Source: Alginatibacterium sediminis
GTDB lineage: Bacteria; Pseudomonadota; Gammaproteobacteria; Enterobacterales; Celerinatantimonadaceae
Length of the DNA stretch: 64,000 nucleotides
Direction: 5' to 3'
Assembly: GCF_003610775.1 (NCBI RefSeq)
Contig: NZ_RAQO01000004.1
Span: 1,115,838-1,179,837 of the forward strand
Positions 8,667 to 18,175 of the stretch are shown one piece after another. The translations under genes and the position numbers were made by a program. Every line of letters starts with the position of its first letter. Positions within the stretch are counted from its first letter, which is position 1. The notes under the pieces were generated by a model. The model saw only the letters and a program-made list of their open reading frames with translations. It was not told the origin of the DNA and ran no database searches.

Positions 8667-9290
8667 CTATGGTCGTTGCGCTAGTACATCGTCAACGATG
8701 CCATAAGCTACAGCTTCGTCAGCACTCATATAATTATCACGATCGGTATCAAGTGCGATTTTGTCGTATTCTTGACCCGTATGCATCGCTAACATTTCGT
8801 TCATGCGACGTTTCGTTTTAATAATCTCATTAGCATGGATTTCAATATCAGACGCTTGTCCCTGAAATCCGCCTAAAGGCTGGTGAATCATAACTTTTGA
8901 GTTAGGTAAGCAATAACGTTTACCTTTCTCGCCGGCGGCCAGTAAGAAGGCTCCCATACTTGCAGCCATACCCATGCAAACCGTGCTTACATTAGGCTTG
9001 ATAAATTGCATCGTGTCATAGATTGCCATCCCAGCGCTGATCGATCCGCCTGGAGAATTAATATATAAGAAGATGTCTTTTTCTGGATTTTCTGACTCTA
9101 AGAAAAGCAGCTGCGCGACAATCAAGTTCGCCATGTGATCTTCAACCTGACCGGTTAAAAAGATGACATGTTCCTTGAGTAGTCGAGAGTAGATATCGTA
9201 AGAACGCTCTCCCTTTGCAGTCTGTTCGACTACCATTGGGACTAACGCTGCTAGAGGATCGGTAATAATTGGCGATACATCTTTTAACAT
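8667..9290 (-). CDS. clpP: ATP-dependent Clp protease proteolytic subunit ClpP
   Basis: A 207-aa serine peptidase forming the ClpXP/ClpAP barrel. The catalytic triad is Ser111 (AASMGAF), His136 (VMIHQP) and Asp185 (DRDNYM), at the same precursor positions as in E. coli Clp[13 protein letters not shown] is the conserved handle region. It lies between tig and clpX. A complete intrinsic terminator ends only a few bases before its ribosome-binding site (AAGGA), so expression must rely on readthrough or on regulation of that hairpin. Confidence 0.98.
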   Translation of the reverse strand: MLKDVSPIITDPLAALVPMVVEQTAKGERSYDIYSRLLKEHVIFLTGQVEDHMANLIVAQLLFLESENPEKDIFLYINSPGGSISAGMAIYDTMQFIKPNVSTVCMGMAASMGAFLLAAGEKGKRYCLPNSKVMIHQPLGGFQGQASDIEIHANEIIKTKRRMNEMLAMHTGQEYDKIALDTDRDNYMSADEAVAYGIVDDVLAQRP

Positions 9291-9306
9291 CAGTTCAATT
9301 TTCCTT

Positions 9307-9347
9307 AAAAAAAATGGCTCGTATGAATCGAAGTCACACGAGCCATT
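9307..9347 (-). terminator. Terminator between tig and clpP, abutting the clpP RBS
   Basis: Stem AATGGCTCGT (9313-9322) and ACGAGCCATT (9338-9347), followed in the minus-strand transcript by eight U (from the A-run 9307-9314), then directly by AAGGA and the clpP start at 9290. A second hairpin, CTTCGTTT/AAACGAAG (9361-9368 and 9374-9381), lies just after the tig stop. The structure looks like a full terminator of tig that also controls entry into clpP-clpX. Confidence 0.8.
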
Positions 9348-9387
9348 ATATGCGCTAACGCTTCGTTTAAGTCAAACGAAGTTAGTA

Positions 9388-10686
9388 TTATGCGCCTTGA
9401 TTGTTCATGATCTCATCAAAAGCAACGTCAACTTTAGTGACTTGTGCTTTTTCTGCGATAAATTCAATCGCTTGTTCTTCAAGAACAACATTTCGAACAT
9501 TGTTCATCATTTCTTCGTTTTTCGCGTAGTACTCAACAACTTCAGTTGGATCTTCGTATGCTGAAGCCATGCTAGAGATGTGAGCTTTAACTTTTTCGTC
9601 ATCTACGTTTAGTTCGCTAGTTTTAATCACTTCACCAAGTAGTAATCCGATTTTAACACGGCGCTCTGCTTGGTCAGTGAACAACTCATCAGGAAGAGTT
9701 GGTGCGTTAGCGGCATCGCCACCAAAACGTTGTAGAGCTTGTTGACGTAGTTGCTCAGTTTCTTGAGAAACTAGTGCTTTTGGCACTTCAATTTCGTTTT
9801 GCTCAAGAAGGCCTGCAAGTACTTGCTCTTTCAAAGCATTTTTCAGGTTTTGCGCAAGCTCGCGTTCCATGTTCTTACGGATTTCAGCTTTAAGACCGTC
9901 AAGCTCGCCTGTTTCAACACCAAATTTCTTAACGAAGTCGGCTGTGATTTCTGGAAGCTCTGGCGCTTCTACTTTATTCACTTTGATGTCGAAAGATGCA
10001 GCTTTACCTTTAAGGTTTTCAGCATGGTAATCTTCTGGGAAGTTCACTTCAATTGTGAATTCATCACCAGCTTTTTTACCAATCACACCATCTTCGAAGC
10101 CTGGGATCATACGACCAGCACCAATTTGAAGATCAAATCCTTCAGCTTTACCGCCTTCGAATTCTTCGCCATCAACTTTACCTAAAAAGTCCATGTTTAC
10201 TTTGTGCTCATCAGCGATAACAGCGTCAGTTTCTACCCAGTTCGCTTGTTGCTTACGCAAGGTTTCAATCATGGTGTCAACGTCAGCATCGCCAACTGTT
10301 GCAACTTTTTCTTCAACTTCGATTTTCTCGAGGTTTTGGATTTCAACTTCTGGGAATACTTCAAAAGTAGCGGTGAAGTTAAAAGAACCTTCGCTAGTCT
10401 CGCCAGCTTCAAAGCTTGGAGCACCAGCTGGGTTTAGCTTTTCTTGTACCAATGCTTCGTAAAAGTTACGTTGCATAAGTTCGCCCATAACATCTTGAGC
10501 AACAGCTGCGCCAAAACGCTTTTGAATAACAGTTACTGGCACTTTACCTGGACGAAAACCGTCCATGCGCTGTGTTTTAGCCATTTGAGTCAAGCGGCTT
10601 TTAACTTCGCTATCAATTTTTGCTGCGTCTATCGCAATCGCCATACGGCGCTCTAAACCCTGAGTTGTTTCTAATGAAACTTGCAT
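9388..10686 (-). CDS. tig: Trigger factor, ribosome-associated chaperone
   Basis: A 432-aa cytoplasmic chaperone and peptidyl-prolyl isomerase that meets nascent chains at the ribosome exit. The N-terminal ribosome-binding domain has the signature GFRPGKVP (about residues 44-51). The FKBP-like domain (about 155-245) begins after a linker and contains [18 protein letters not shown] and [11 protein letters not shown]; an alpha-helical C-terminal arm follows. The length equals E. coli trigger factor. It heads the tig-clpP-clpX-lon series. No tRNA genes were seen in the 227-bp region upstream. Confidence 0.97.
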   Translation of the reverse strand: MQVSLETTQGLERRMAIAIDAAKIDSEVKSRLTQMAKTQRMDGFRPGKVPVTVIQKRFGAAVAQDVMGELMQRNFYEALVQEKLNPAGAPSFEAGETSEGSFNFTATFEVFPEVEIQNLEKIEVEEKVATVGDADVDTMIETLRKQQANWVETDAVIADEHKVNMDFLGKVDGEEFEGGKAEGFDLQIGAGRMIPGFEDGVIGKKAGDEFTIEVNFPEDYHAENLKGKAASFDIKVNKVEAPELPEITADFVKKFGVETGELDGLKAEIRKNMERELAQNLKNALKEQVLAGLLEQNEIEVPKALVSQETEQLRQQALQRFGGDAANAPTLPDELFTDQAERRVKIGLLLGEVIKTSELNVDDEKVKAHISSMASAYEDPTEVVEYYAKNEEMMNNVRNVVLEEQAIEFIAEKAQVTKVDVAFDEIMNNQGA

Positions 10687-10913
10687 TTTTTTAAACCTCG
10701 GAACTATTTCAGCCGCAGCTGATTCAATAACAATAAAAAGTTAAATAAGGGCGTTTAAATCAAATTCAAGGCCCTAACTATAAATAAATGAAGGCGGCGG
10801 CCTGTCAAAGCGCGACAGTATAGCCTTGCCACCATCATATTTCGAGTCAATCAAGGTAGGTAATTGCAAAAAACCTGCGCTTGAACCCGTTTTTGTCGAC
10901 TCTGTCTTACTCT

Positions 10914-11768
10914 TTAGCGACGACGACGAGTCGTTGCAGCTTTTTGTTGGTGCATTCGGTGTTTACGTACCGACTTGCGGATCCGGGCCCGATTGACACG
11001 CGTTTTCTCGCCAACTTTAACAATCGACTGGGTTTCTTCGGGAAGCTGAACTAAATTCAGTAAGTAATTGACGTCTTCAAGGCCTAGGTCTTGCCAGCCA
11101 CTGCGCGGTAGGGCTTTAGGCAGCGCCATTTTTCCATATCGGACACGGATCAAGCGCGAAACTTGGCAGTCTTGAGACTCCCATAGACGTCTAACCTCTC
11201 GATTACGGCCTTCGTTCAAGGTGACGTGATACCAGTGGTTAATCCCTTCACCCGGTTGTTTCATGATTTTAGTAAAATTTGCTTTACCATCTTCAAGCTC
11301 AACACCTTGGCGAAGATTTTGAATGTTTTTGTCGCTCACTTCACCAAATACTCGAACCGCGTACTCACGTTCAATTTCAAAACGCGGGTGCATTAAGCGG
11401 TTAGCCAGCTCGCCGTCGGTTGTGAATAACATCAAGCCTGAAGTGTTGATATCGAGGCGGCCTACAGCAACCCAACGTCCAACTTTAAGCGGAGGTAACC
11501 TATCAAATACAGTAGGACGCCCTTCAGGATCTTGACGAGTACAGATTTCACCCTCGTCTTTGTTATAGATAAGAACCCGACAAAATGCCTGTGCACTGGT
11601 ATCAACCGAGTGCCCATCAAGTCGAATAACATCTGATTCTTCTACGCGATCGCCAAGTTTTGCAACTTTGCCATTAACTAACACTCGACCGGAATCGATG
11701 TAAGTTTCCATTTCTCGCCGCGAGCCTTTGCCGCTGCGAGCCAAAACTTTTTGCAGTTTTTCACTCAT
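10914..11768 (-). CDS. rluB: 23S rRNA pseudouridine(2605) synthase RluB
   Basis: A 284-aa RsuA-family pseudouridine synthase that modifies 23S rRNA. It has an S4 RNA-binding domain at the N-terminus ([21 protein letters not shown]), then the catalytic domain with the conserved [10 protein letters not shown] (Asp about 106) and [11 protein letters not shown], and a very basic C-terminal tail ([12 protein letters not shown]). The frame is open to a TTG at 11795, but the ATG at 11768 ([13 protein letters not shown]) matches the family start. It lies 39 nt behind scpB in the usual order scpA-scpB-rluB. Confidence 0.93.
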   Translation of the reverse strand: MSEKLQKVLARSGKGSRREMETYIDSGRVLVNGKVAKLGDRVEESDVIRLDGHSVDTSAQAFCRVLIYNKDEGEICTRQDPEGRPTVFDRLPPLKVGRWVAVGRLDINTSGLMLFTTDGELANRLMHPRFEIEREYAVRVFGEVSDKNIQNLRQGVELEDGKANFTKIMKQPGEGINHWYHVTLNEGRNREVRRLWESQDCQVSRLIRVRYGKMALPKALPRSGWQDLGLEDVNYLLNLVQLPEETQSIVKVGEKTRVNRARIRKSVRKHRMHQQKAATTRRRR

Positions 11769-11807
11769 TTCGCTTTCTCTATTTCGCGCTGCCAAATCAA
11801 ACGCGGG

Positions 11808-12356
11808 CTAAGTCTGAAAGTCTTTATCCAATTTAGCAAGTAAATCTGCATCCAAAGTAGGAAGCTCTTGCAAAGACTTCAATCCAAAATCATCTAAAAA
11901 TACGCTGCTCGTCTTCCAAAGTGTCGGTTTACCTGGGATTTCTTTCTCACCCGCTTTGACTAACCATTGTTTGTCGAGCAGCGCTTGAATCACACTTGAT
12001 GCCACTGCGACCCCGCGTATGGCTTCAATTTCAGCGCGAGTAATCGGACCGCGATAGGCAATGATGGTCAAGGTTTCAAGCACCGCCTTACTCAACTTGG
12101 TTTTACGCTGAGGCCACAATTTCGCTAAATCATTGGAATACTGTTGACGGGCTCGAAATTCAAAACCACGTTTGATCTCGCATAACTCTACGCCGCTGTC
12201 ATGATAACGAACAGCTAGTTGGTCCAAAATTGCCTTTACTTCCAAACTGCTGAAGTTTTTTTCAGCAAGGATGGTTTGTTGCAGGGTCTTAATCGTCAAC
12301 GGCTTTTGTGCAACAAATAATGCAGCCTCAACCAGATTAAGCACGTTGTTGGGCAT
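11808..12356 (-). CDS. scpB: Segregation and condensation protein B
   Basis: A 182-aa winged-helix protein that with ScpA forms the kleisin/kite part of the SMC-ScpAB complex. It has the family features VEAALFVAQKPLT at the N-terminus, AVLETLTIIAYRGPITRAEIEAIRG in the middle and PGKPTLWKTSSVFLDDFGL at the end. It overlaps the 3' end of scpA by 20 bp, so the two are translationally coupled. Species with MukBEF usually lack scpAB; no SMC gene is in this window. Confidence 0.94.
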   Translation of the reverse strand: MPNNVLNLVEAALFVAQKPLTIKTLQQTILAEKNFSSLEVKAILDQLAVRYHDSGVELCEIKRGFEFRARQQYSNDLAKLWPQRKTKLSKAVLETLTIIAYRGPITRAEIEAIRGVAVASSVIQALLDKQWLVKAGEKEIPGKPTLWKTSSVFLDDFGLKSLQELPTLDADLLAKLDKDFQT

Positions 12357-13170
12357 GCGGCGCTCCTAGCAACTGTAGAAGTAATTGCGAACCGGTACTC
12401 GGGTTGCTCGCATGGCAACAGCTCACTTTGCGCAGTTTAAGAAGCTCTAATATCGAAATAAAAGTGACGATAACTCCCATTCGACCTTCATCTAGCAACA
12501 ATAGTTGTTCAAAACTAAGACTCGGTTCTTGGTCTAAGCGTGATAAGACGTAATCCATTTTACGTCGAATAGAAAAAGTTTCGGCTTTAATTTGATGGTG
12601 CTGTTGGTGATCTAGGCGTTGCAGTATCGATTGCATGCACTGACTTAAACGTTGTATGTCTAATACTTGGCTTTGCTGTTCATCCACATCATTTTGCACA
12701 AACTCTAGACTTGCGGTAAACCAGTCGCGTTCAACACGTGCAACACCGTCTAAATCTTCAGCGGCCTTTTTATACAACTCATATGCTTGAAGTTGACGTA
12801 TCAAGTTAAGTTGGATTTCTTCGGGATCTTGTTCAATTTCAGCCAACTTAGGCAGCAGTGAATTAGACTTAATTTGGGTCAGTAGGGCTGCCATCAACAG
12901 GTATTCAGCGGCTAAGTCCATATCCATCTCTTGCATGGCATGGATGTAATTTAAGTACTGGGCAGTTATTTGAGAAATCGCCAATACGTCTATGGTTAGT
13001 TTTCGCTTTCTAATAAGATAGAGCAGCAGGTCTAAAGGCCCCTCAAAACGCTTTAAATAAACCAGCAGAGCTTCCGGTGGGATGAACAGGTCTTTGGGCG
13101 TATCGCTCCAAGACTCTCCATCAACCTTAGCGAAGCTTGGCTTTGGTTTGGCGTTCGAAGTAGGTTTCAC
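12337..13170 (-). CDS. scpA: Segregation and condensation protein A
   Basis: A 277-aa kleisin that bridges SMC heads. After a roughly 30-residue polar lead the family core starts with LKRFEGPLDLLLYLIRKRKLTIDVLAI; AAEYLLMAALLTQIKSNSLLP follows. The start is a GTG at 13170 that overlaps the yciO stop by one base (TAGTG), which supports this start and coupling to yciO. The 3' end overlaps scpB by 20 bp. Confidence 0.94.
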   Translation of the reverse strand: MKPTSNAKPKPSFAKVDGESWSDTPKDLFIPPEALLVYLKRFEGPLDLLLYLIRKRKLTIDVLAISQITAQYLNYIHAMQEMDMDLAAEYLLMAALLTQIKSNSLLPKLAEIEQDPEEIQLNLIRQLQAYELYKKAAEDLDGVARVERDWFTASLEFVQNDVDEQQSQVLDIQRLSQCMQSILQRLDHQQHHQIKAETFSIRRKMDYVLSRLDQEPSLSFEQLLLLDEGRMGVIVTFISILELLKLRKVSCCHASNPSTGSQLLLQLLGAPHAQQRA

Positions 13171-13790
13171 TATTCAAAGGCTTCGGTGTTACCGATGCCA
13201 TGACGCAATATATTCACGTCGCCTTCCGAGAAATCAATAATTGAGGTTAATTGCTCCGGTAAAATGCCACCATTAATAATTAAATCAACTTGGCGCTCTA
13301 AGCGATCACGAATAAGTTCAGGATCAGACTCGGCAGTATCGTCATCAGGGAAAATAAGACTAACCGACATCAGCGGTGCTCCAAGTTCTTCGAGCAAGGC
13401 TAAAGCAATACGGTTATCAGGTACCCGCAGGCCTATCGTTTTACGTTTCGGGTTAAGTAGACGTTTCGGTACTTCTTTCGTTCCTTTCAGGATAAACGTA
13501 TATGGCCCAGGGCTGTGATTTCTGATCAGACGAAAGGCATTGTTCTCCACTCGTGCAAATACCGAAAGCTCAGTTAAGTCCTTACACATCAGGGTAAAAT
13601 TATGGTCTTTCCCTAACTGCCTGATTTGGATGATTTTATCCATTGCAGACTTATTACCAATGGCACAACCTAAGGCGTAGCCTGAATCGGTGGGATAAAC
13701 AATAACGCCACCTTTTTCGATGATAGCAACCGACTGTTTTAAAAGACGTTGCTGAGGTGTATCGGGGTGAATATAAAAAAACTGACTCAT
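13170..13790 (-). CDS. yciO: Sua5/YciO/YrdC-type protein YciO
   Basis: A 206-aa protein of the YrdC/Sua5/YciO fold. GGVIVYPTDSGYALGCAIGN is the nucleotide-binding start of the family, followed by SPGPYTFILKGTKEVPKRLL and TIGLRVPDNRIALALL. Family members with known function make threonylcarbamoyl-adenylate for tRNA t6A; YciO itself has no settled role. The gene sits between trpH and scpA on the minus strand, a recurrent order in gammaproteobacteria, and is coupled to scpA by a one-base overlap. Confidence 0.92.
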   Translation of the reverse strand: MSQFFYIHPDTPQQRLLKQSVAIIEKGGVIVYPTDSGYALGCAIGNKSAMDKIIQIRQLGKDHNFTLMCKDLTELSVFARVENNAFRLIRNHSPGPYTFILKGTKEVPKRLLNPKRKTIGLRVPDNRIALALLEELGAPLMSVSLIFPDDDTAESDPELIRDRLERQVDLIINGGILPEQLTSIIDFSEGDVNILRHGIGNTEAFE

Positions 13791-13879
13791 GATCGTTTCT
13801 CTCAGCGTTCACAACGCGGAATTGGAATAATTTAAGTGTAGCTTATCAATGTATTAGGAAAAAGCTCTGGCTGTTTAGC

Positions 13880-14707
13880 TTAGTTGGCTAATAGTTCCAT
13901 CACGCTTTTACTTTGTTCAGGCAATGCATAGCCTCTGCCGAGCTCGCGCCAACGTGACACTTGGTGAAAGTCACTCCCCAAGGACGCATATAGGCCATGT
14001 TCATTAACTAAATCAGCCATCCAGTGTTGTTTATCACGGGGAAATTGCGGCAAGCCGATTTCAACGGCGTTGCCTCCAGCACTAGCAAACTCAGCGACCA
14101 GTTTTCGTAACCATTTGTTTGACAGTTGATAATGGTTGGGATGCGCCAATACCGCCACGCCGCCCGCTGCTTGAATGCATGTAATAGCTTCTGGGATCGT
14201 CATCCACTGGTTGGGAACGTAGCCAGTATTGCCACGGCTTAAAAACTTATCAAAAACTTTCTGAAAGTTATCCGCATGTCCTCGATGCACTAGCTCTTGA
14301 GCAAAATGAGCACGTGTTAGCGACCCCTCTCCTGCTCGCGCTTTAGCCGCTTCGTATATACCCTCAATGCCAGCTTTGGCTAAACGTTTACCCATTTCTT
14401 GAGCGCGAATATCGCGTTTCTCTCGCTGTTCGCTAAGCTGAGCTTGAAACTCGGCCTGTTCAATATCAACATTTAGTCCTACAACGTGAATATCAAAGGC
14501 ATGCCAGGCACAAGAAATCTCTACCCCGTTGATTAGTCGCATTGCGTGACCCGAGTTTTGCGCATGTGCAAGCCCGAGACCGGCAGTGGTATCGTGATCG
14601 GTGATAGCAAAAATATCCAGCTGCATATTATGCGCCCGAATGATGAGTTCTTGCGGTGTTAATGCGCCATCGCTGGCTTTGGTATGGCTATGGAGGTCTA
14701 TTCGCAA
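13880..14707 (-). CDS. trpH: PHP-domain 3',5'-nucleoside bisphosphate phosphatase / RNase AM
   Basis: A 275-aa metal-dependent phosphoesterase of the PHP superfamily. The metal ligands are visible in MRIDLHSHTKASDGAL (HxH), FAITDHDTT, GVEISCAW, LAHPNHY and GSDFHQVS. The family hydrolyses pAp-type bisphosphates and trims RNA 5' ends. It is divergent from the trp operon, the same location as trpH in enterobacteria. The 89 bp from its start to trpL contain the trp promoter and presumably its own. Confidence 0.92.
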   Translation of the reverse strand: MRIDLHSHTKASDGALTPQELIIRAHNMQLDIFAITDHDTTAGLGLAHAQNSGHAMRLINGVEISCAWHAFDIHVVGLNVDIEQAEFQAQLSEQREKRDIRAQEMGKRLAKAGIEGIYEAAKARAGEGSLTRAHFAQELVHRGHADNFQKVFDKFLSRGNTGYVPNQWMTIPEAITCIQAAGGVAVLAHPNHYQLSNKWLRKLVAEFASAGGNAVEIGLPQFPRDKQHWMADLVNEHGLYASLGSDFHQVSRWRELGRGYALPEQSKSVMELLAN

Positions 14708-14739
14708 TTTATTTCTTAATTTATTTCTTCAGATAATGC

Positions 14740-14768
14740 TTGCATCAAGCAACATTTTAGAGTTAATT
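14740..14768 (+). promoter_or_regulatory. Promoter candidate of the trp operon
   Basis: TTGCAT (14740-14745), a 17-nt spacer and TTAATT (14763-14768) would start transcription about 20-25 nt before trpL. GTTAA...TTAAC at 14762-14777 forms an imperfect inverted repeat across the -10, but it is not a clear match to the TrpR operator. Confidence 0.4.
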
Positions 14769-14796
14769 TACTTTAACAAAATTTGAAGGTGAGCAC

Positions 14797-14862
14797 ATGA
14801 CTTTTATCACACAGCAAAGCGCAACGCGCTTTAACAACATTTGGTGGTGGCACTCTACATAA
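14797..14862 (+). CDS. trpL: trp operon leader peptide with three consecutive Trp
   Basis: A 21-codon reading frame, MTFITQQSATRFNNIWWWHST, preceded by a strong Shine-Dalgarno GAAGGTGA (14784-14791). The three consecutive TGG codons (14842-14850) are the ribosome-stalling signal of tryptophan attenuation. It is too short for routine gene finding. A terminator hairpin with nine T follows 41 nt after the stop, and trpE starts 27 nt beyond that. Context, codons and structures together make this a confident call. Confidence 0.95.
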   Translation: MTFITQQSATRFNNIWWWHST

Positions 14863-14933
14863 TTCAGTGGGAGTGTTTTGTCGTGTCTATCTAGATACCT
14901 TGAAAAAAGCCCGCAGCAGCGGGCTTTTTTTTT
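14849..14933 (+). promoter_or_regulatory. trp attenuator (pause hairpin, antiterminator, terminator)
   Basis: CACTC (14851-14855), right after the Trp codons, can pair with GAGTG (14871-14875) as a 1:2 hairpin. GTGGG (14867-14871) can pair with CCCGC (14910-14914) as part of an antiterminator. The terminator is stem AAAAAAGCCCGC (14903-14914), loop AGCA, GCGGGCTTTTTT (14919-14930), with the T-run to 14933. Stalling at the Trp codons would free region 2 to disrupt the terminator. The pairings were assigned by eye; the terminator is certain, the exact antiterminator less so. Confidence 0.85.
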
Positions 14934-14960
14934 AGTTTAATTTGTAAATACCAATACGAG

Positions 14961-16544
14961 ATGAATATGCAGCAGAAATTGATTATTAATAATGCCGTAC
15001 GGTCCGCCCCCTACTTAAGCGACCCACTAGCGTTATATCAGCAACTTCACTCACATACTCAGCACAGCATTTTGCTTGAGTCTGCTGAAATCAATAGTAA
15101 AGAAAACCTTAAAAGCTTAATGCTGATTGATGCTGCTGTGAAAATCAGCTGTAGCGGCCGCGAGGTTGAGTTTAGTGCCTTAAGTGACAATGGATTGGCA
15201 TTTATTGAGCAGATCGCTCCATATTTTCCAGCGCCGCTGATCAGCCAATCAACGAAGCAAACGCTTTGTTTAAGTTATCCGCATCCAGACCCCAGTATTG
15301 ATGAAGATAGCCGTTTAAAAGATAGCTCTCCAATTAATGCTCTTCGACGGGTTATTGAGGTCTTTGGTCCGCATAGCCAACATCCTAATGGTTTGTTCCT
15401 CGGCGGCGTTTTTGCCTATGACTTCATCGCCAGCTTCGAGCACTTAGAACAGGTTAGTGACAGCACCAATAGTTGTCCTGATTACCAATACTACGTTTGC
15501 GAAAGTTTGCTACTCATTGATCATCAACAACAGCAAAGTGAACTTATCGGTTGCTGTTTTGGCGGCAGCAATGAGGCCTTATCAACAATGCAAACGCGCC
15601 TCGATGAACTGGCCTTGTTATGCGAAAACCCAAGTCCACTGGTCACTCAAATTGACAGCCAGCAGCCTCCTCGACTTAATGTAGATATCAGCGATGAAAA
15701 GTTCTGCCAGCAAGTAGAAACGTTGAAAGATGCCATTCGACGCGGCGACATATTCCAAGTCGTTCCTTCACGCAGTTTCTCTATTGATTGCAGTGACCCG
15801 ATAATTGCCTACCATCATTTACGAATAACCAATCCTAGTCCTTATATGTTTTTCCTACGTGACCCAGATTTCGTATTGTTTGGCGCAAGTCCCGAGAGTT
15901 CAATTAAGTTCACGCAAGATACTAAAGACGTCGAAATTTACCCAATTGCAGGGACACGCCCTCGCGGTTTTAATGCCGATGGTAGCATCAATAAAGACTT
16001 GGACGGGCGGCTTGAATTAGAGTTGCGTTTAGACAAAAAAGAAACTGCAGAACATATCATGTTGGTTGATTTAGCGCGTAATGATGTGGCTAAAATCAGT
16101 GAGCCAGGAAGTCGACACGTGGCTGACTTACTCCAAGTAGATCGCTATTCTCACGTAATGCACCTCGTTAGCCGCGTTGTTGGAACCTTGCGTGCAGACT
16201 TAGATGCGCTGCATGCGTATCAAGCGTGTATGAACATGGGTACTTTAACCGGCGCTCCAAAAATTCGCGCCACAGAGTTGATTAGAGAGATCGAAGGAAA
16301 ACGGCGCGGCAGTTATGGCGGCGCTGTTGGCTACCTAAATGGCCATGGGGATATGGATACCTGCATCGTTATTCGAAGTGCCTTTGTACAAAATGGGGTG
16401 GCCCACGTGCAAGCAGGTGCCGGTGTTGTTTATGACTCGATTGCACAAGCTGAAGCCGATGAAACCCGCAGCAAAGCCGCTGCTGTACTAAATGCCGTTG
16501 CCCTAGCCCATGGCAGTTCGTTGAAGGAAATTACACGTGTCTAA
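14961..16544 (+). CDS. trpE: Anthranilate synthase component I
   Basis: A 527-aa enzyme converting chorismate plus ammonia to anthranilate, the first committed step to tryptophan. The N-terminal LLESAE (about 38-43) is the feedback-inhibition motif for Trp. The C-terminal chorismate-binding domain has [32 protein letters not shown] and [11 protein letters not shown]. It is the first structural gene behind the attenuator and overlaps trpG by 8 bp, which fits the stoichiometric TrpE-TrpG complex. Confidence 0.97.
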   Translation: MNMQQKLIINNAVRSAPYLSDPLALYQQLHSHTQHSILLESAEINSKENLKSLMLIDAAVKISCSGREVEFSALSDNGLAFIEQIAPYFPAPLISQSTKQTLCLSYPHPDPSIDEDSRLKDSSPINALRRVIEVFGPHSQHPNGLFLGGVFAYDFIASFEHLEQVSDSTNSCPDYQYYVCESLLLIDHQQQQSELIGCCFGGSNEALSTMQTRLDELALLCENPSPLVTQIDSQQPPRLNVDISDEKFCQQVETLKDAIRRGDIFQVVPSRSFSIDCSDPIIAYHHLRITNPSPYMFFLRDPDFVLFGASPESSIKFTQDTKDVEIYPIAGTRPRGFNADGSINKDLDGRLELELRLDKKETAEHIMLVDLARNDVAKISEPGSRHVADLLQVDRYSHVMHLVSRVVGTLRADLDALHAYQACMNMGTLTGAPKIRATELIREIEGKRRGSYGGAVGYLNGHGDMDTCIVIRSAFVQNGVAHVQAGAGVVYDSIAQAEADETRSKAAAVLNAVALAHGSSLKEITRV

Positions 16545-17145
16545 TCTAAATATTGTATTGCTCGATAACTTTGATTCGTTCACCTATAACTTAGTTGATC
16601 AGTTCCGCTGCTTAGGGGCTTCTGTTGCCATCTATCGAAATAGCATTGCAGCGCAAGAAATTTACACTCATCTACAACAAGCGGGTTCAAATACGGTATT
16701 GGTATTGAGCCCGGGGCCAGGCAATCCAGAACAAGCCGGCTGTTTATTAGCACTAATTGAGATGTGCCGTGGAAAATTTCCCATTTTAGGCATTTGCTTA
16801 GGGCATCAGGCCTTAGTACAAAGTTACGGCGGTCATGTTGGTCGCGCTTCTGAGATCGTACACGGCAAAGCCAGCGCCATCGAACATGATCAAGAACTTA
16901 TGTTTAATGGGTTAAGCCATCCGCTGCCAATTGCCCGTTATCATTCCTTAGTCGCCACGCAAGTTCCGAGTCAGCTGCGAGTCAATGCCCATTATCAAGG
17001 TATGCCGATGGCTGTGATTAATGAATCGGACCGGGTATTGGGCTTACAATTTCATCCGGAATCGATTTTAAGTACGCAAGGCGCTAAACTCTTGGCTCAA
17101 AGTTTAGAATGGGCCAGTCAAACCGGCAATTTCGCTGCCAAATAA
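16537..17145 (+). CDS. trpG: Anthranilate synthase component II (glutamine amidotransferase)
   Basis: A 202-aa class I glutamine amidotransferase that supplies ammonia to TrpE. Catalytic Cys87 is in GICLGHQ; His173 and Glu175 are in FHPES. The oxyanion motif [11 protein letters not shown] is present. The start is a GTG at 16537 with AAGGAA 8 nt upstream, inside the trpE end. It is a stand-alone domain, not fused to TrpD as in E. coli. Confidence 0.96.
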   Translation: MSNLNIVLLDNFDSFTYNLVDQFRCLGASVAIYRNSIAAQEIYTHLQQAGSNTVLVLSPGPGNPEQAGCLLALIEMCRGKFPILGICLGHQALVQSYGGHVGRASEIVHGKASAIEHDQELMFNGLSHPLPIARYHSLVATQVPSQLRVNAHYQGMPMAVINESDRVLGLQFHPESILSTQGAKLLAQSLEWASQTGNFAAK

Positions 17146-17167
17146 CCGATTACAAGGAAGCTAAACG

Positions 17168-18175
17168 ATGCAAACTCTATTGGAACAACTCTATCGTGGC
17201 GAAGCTATGGATATGGAGCAAAGCCGCGAGTTTTTTGCCAAGGTAGTCAACGGAGAAGTTGACCCCTTAATCTTATCTTCTGTGCTCACAGCACTAAAAA
17301 TTAATGGCGAAAAGCCGAGTGAAATAGCTGGTGCGGCAAAAGCACTACTTGAGAATGCGCTTGCGTTTCCTAGTCCAGACTATGAATTTGCCGATATTGT
17401 TGGCACCGGGGGCGATGGCCATAACACCATCAATATTTCAACGACCTCGGCTTTTGTTGCTGCCAGTCTAGGGATTAAAGTAGCTAAACACGGTAATAGA
17501 AGCGTATCTAGTGCTAGTGGCTCATCAGACTTACTCGCTCAAATGGGTATAAATATTGAAATGAGCCCTCAAACAGCTCGCCGTTGTTTAGACGAAATAG
17601 GCTTGTGTTTTCTATTCGCTCCCCAATACCACAGTGGTATTCGCCATGCGATGCCCGTTCGTACCACCTTAAAAACACGCACTATTTTTAATGTGCTTGG
17701 ACCGCTAATCAATCCTGCTCATCCAAGCATGATGGTTATGGGCGTTTACAGTGCTAACTTACTGCGCCCAATAGCCGAAACACTGATAGAACTTGGTATG
17801 CAAAAGGCCTTAATCGTGCATGGGTCTGGCTTAGACGAAGTTTGCCTGCATGGCAAAACTCAAATGATTAAGATCGAAAATGGCCAGCTAGAGTCTTTAG
17901 ACCTTGAACCCTCAGATTTTGGTTTTGAGCAATACAGTTTAAGCGATATTAAAGGTGGTAGCCCTCAAGAAAACCGCGTTATCACCGACCAACTGTTAAA
18001 AGGTGAAGCCACCGATGCGCAAATGAGCGCCGTCGCCGCCAATGTTGCGTCCTTGTTGTGGCTCAGTGGTAAAGCAGATTCTTTAAAACAAGGTGCTGAA
18101 TTAGCCATGCAAGAGATGCGCTCAACTCGCCCTTATCAATTAGCCCAAAAATTAGCGGAGCTTAGTAATGTCTAG
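17168..18175 (+). CDS. trpD: Anthranilate phosphoribosyltransferase
   Basis: A 335-aa enzyme transferring phosphoribosyl from PRPP to anthranilate. GTGGDG (about 79-84) binds PRPP; KHGNRSVSSASGSSDLL is the second conserved block, and RTIFNVLGPLINPA the third. The length equals stand-alone TrpD proteins. It is preceded by AAGGAAG, lies 22 nt behind trpG and overlaps trpCF by 8 bp. Confidence 0.97.
   Translation: MQTLLEQLYRGEAMDMEQSREFFAKVVNGEVDPLILSSVLTALKINGEKPSEIAGAAKALLENALAFPSPDYEFADIVGTGGDGHNTINISTTSAFVAASLGIKVAKHGNRSVSSASGSSDLLAQMGINIEMSPQTARRCLDEIGLCFLFAPQYHSGIRHAMPVRTTLKTRTIFNVLGPLINPAHPSMMVMGVYSANLLRPIAETLIELGMQKALIVHGSGLDEVCLHGKTQMIKIENGQLESLDLEPSDFGFEQYSLSDIKGGSPQENRVITDQLLKGEATDAQMSAVAANVASLLWLSGKADSLKQGAELAMQEMRSTRPYQLAQKLAELSNV

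Noticed and set aside
9799..10185. Plus-strand 128-aa frame antisense to tig
   Set aside because: It is a shadow of the trigger factor gene; no start signal, and its composition mirrors the real frame.
14947..14958. Third MITE end (TACCAATAC) just before trpE
   Set aside because: Only about 8 bases match one end and there is no partner end within 160 bp.
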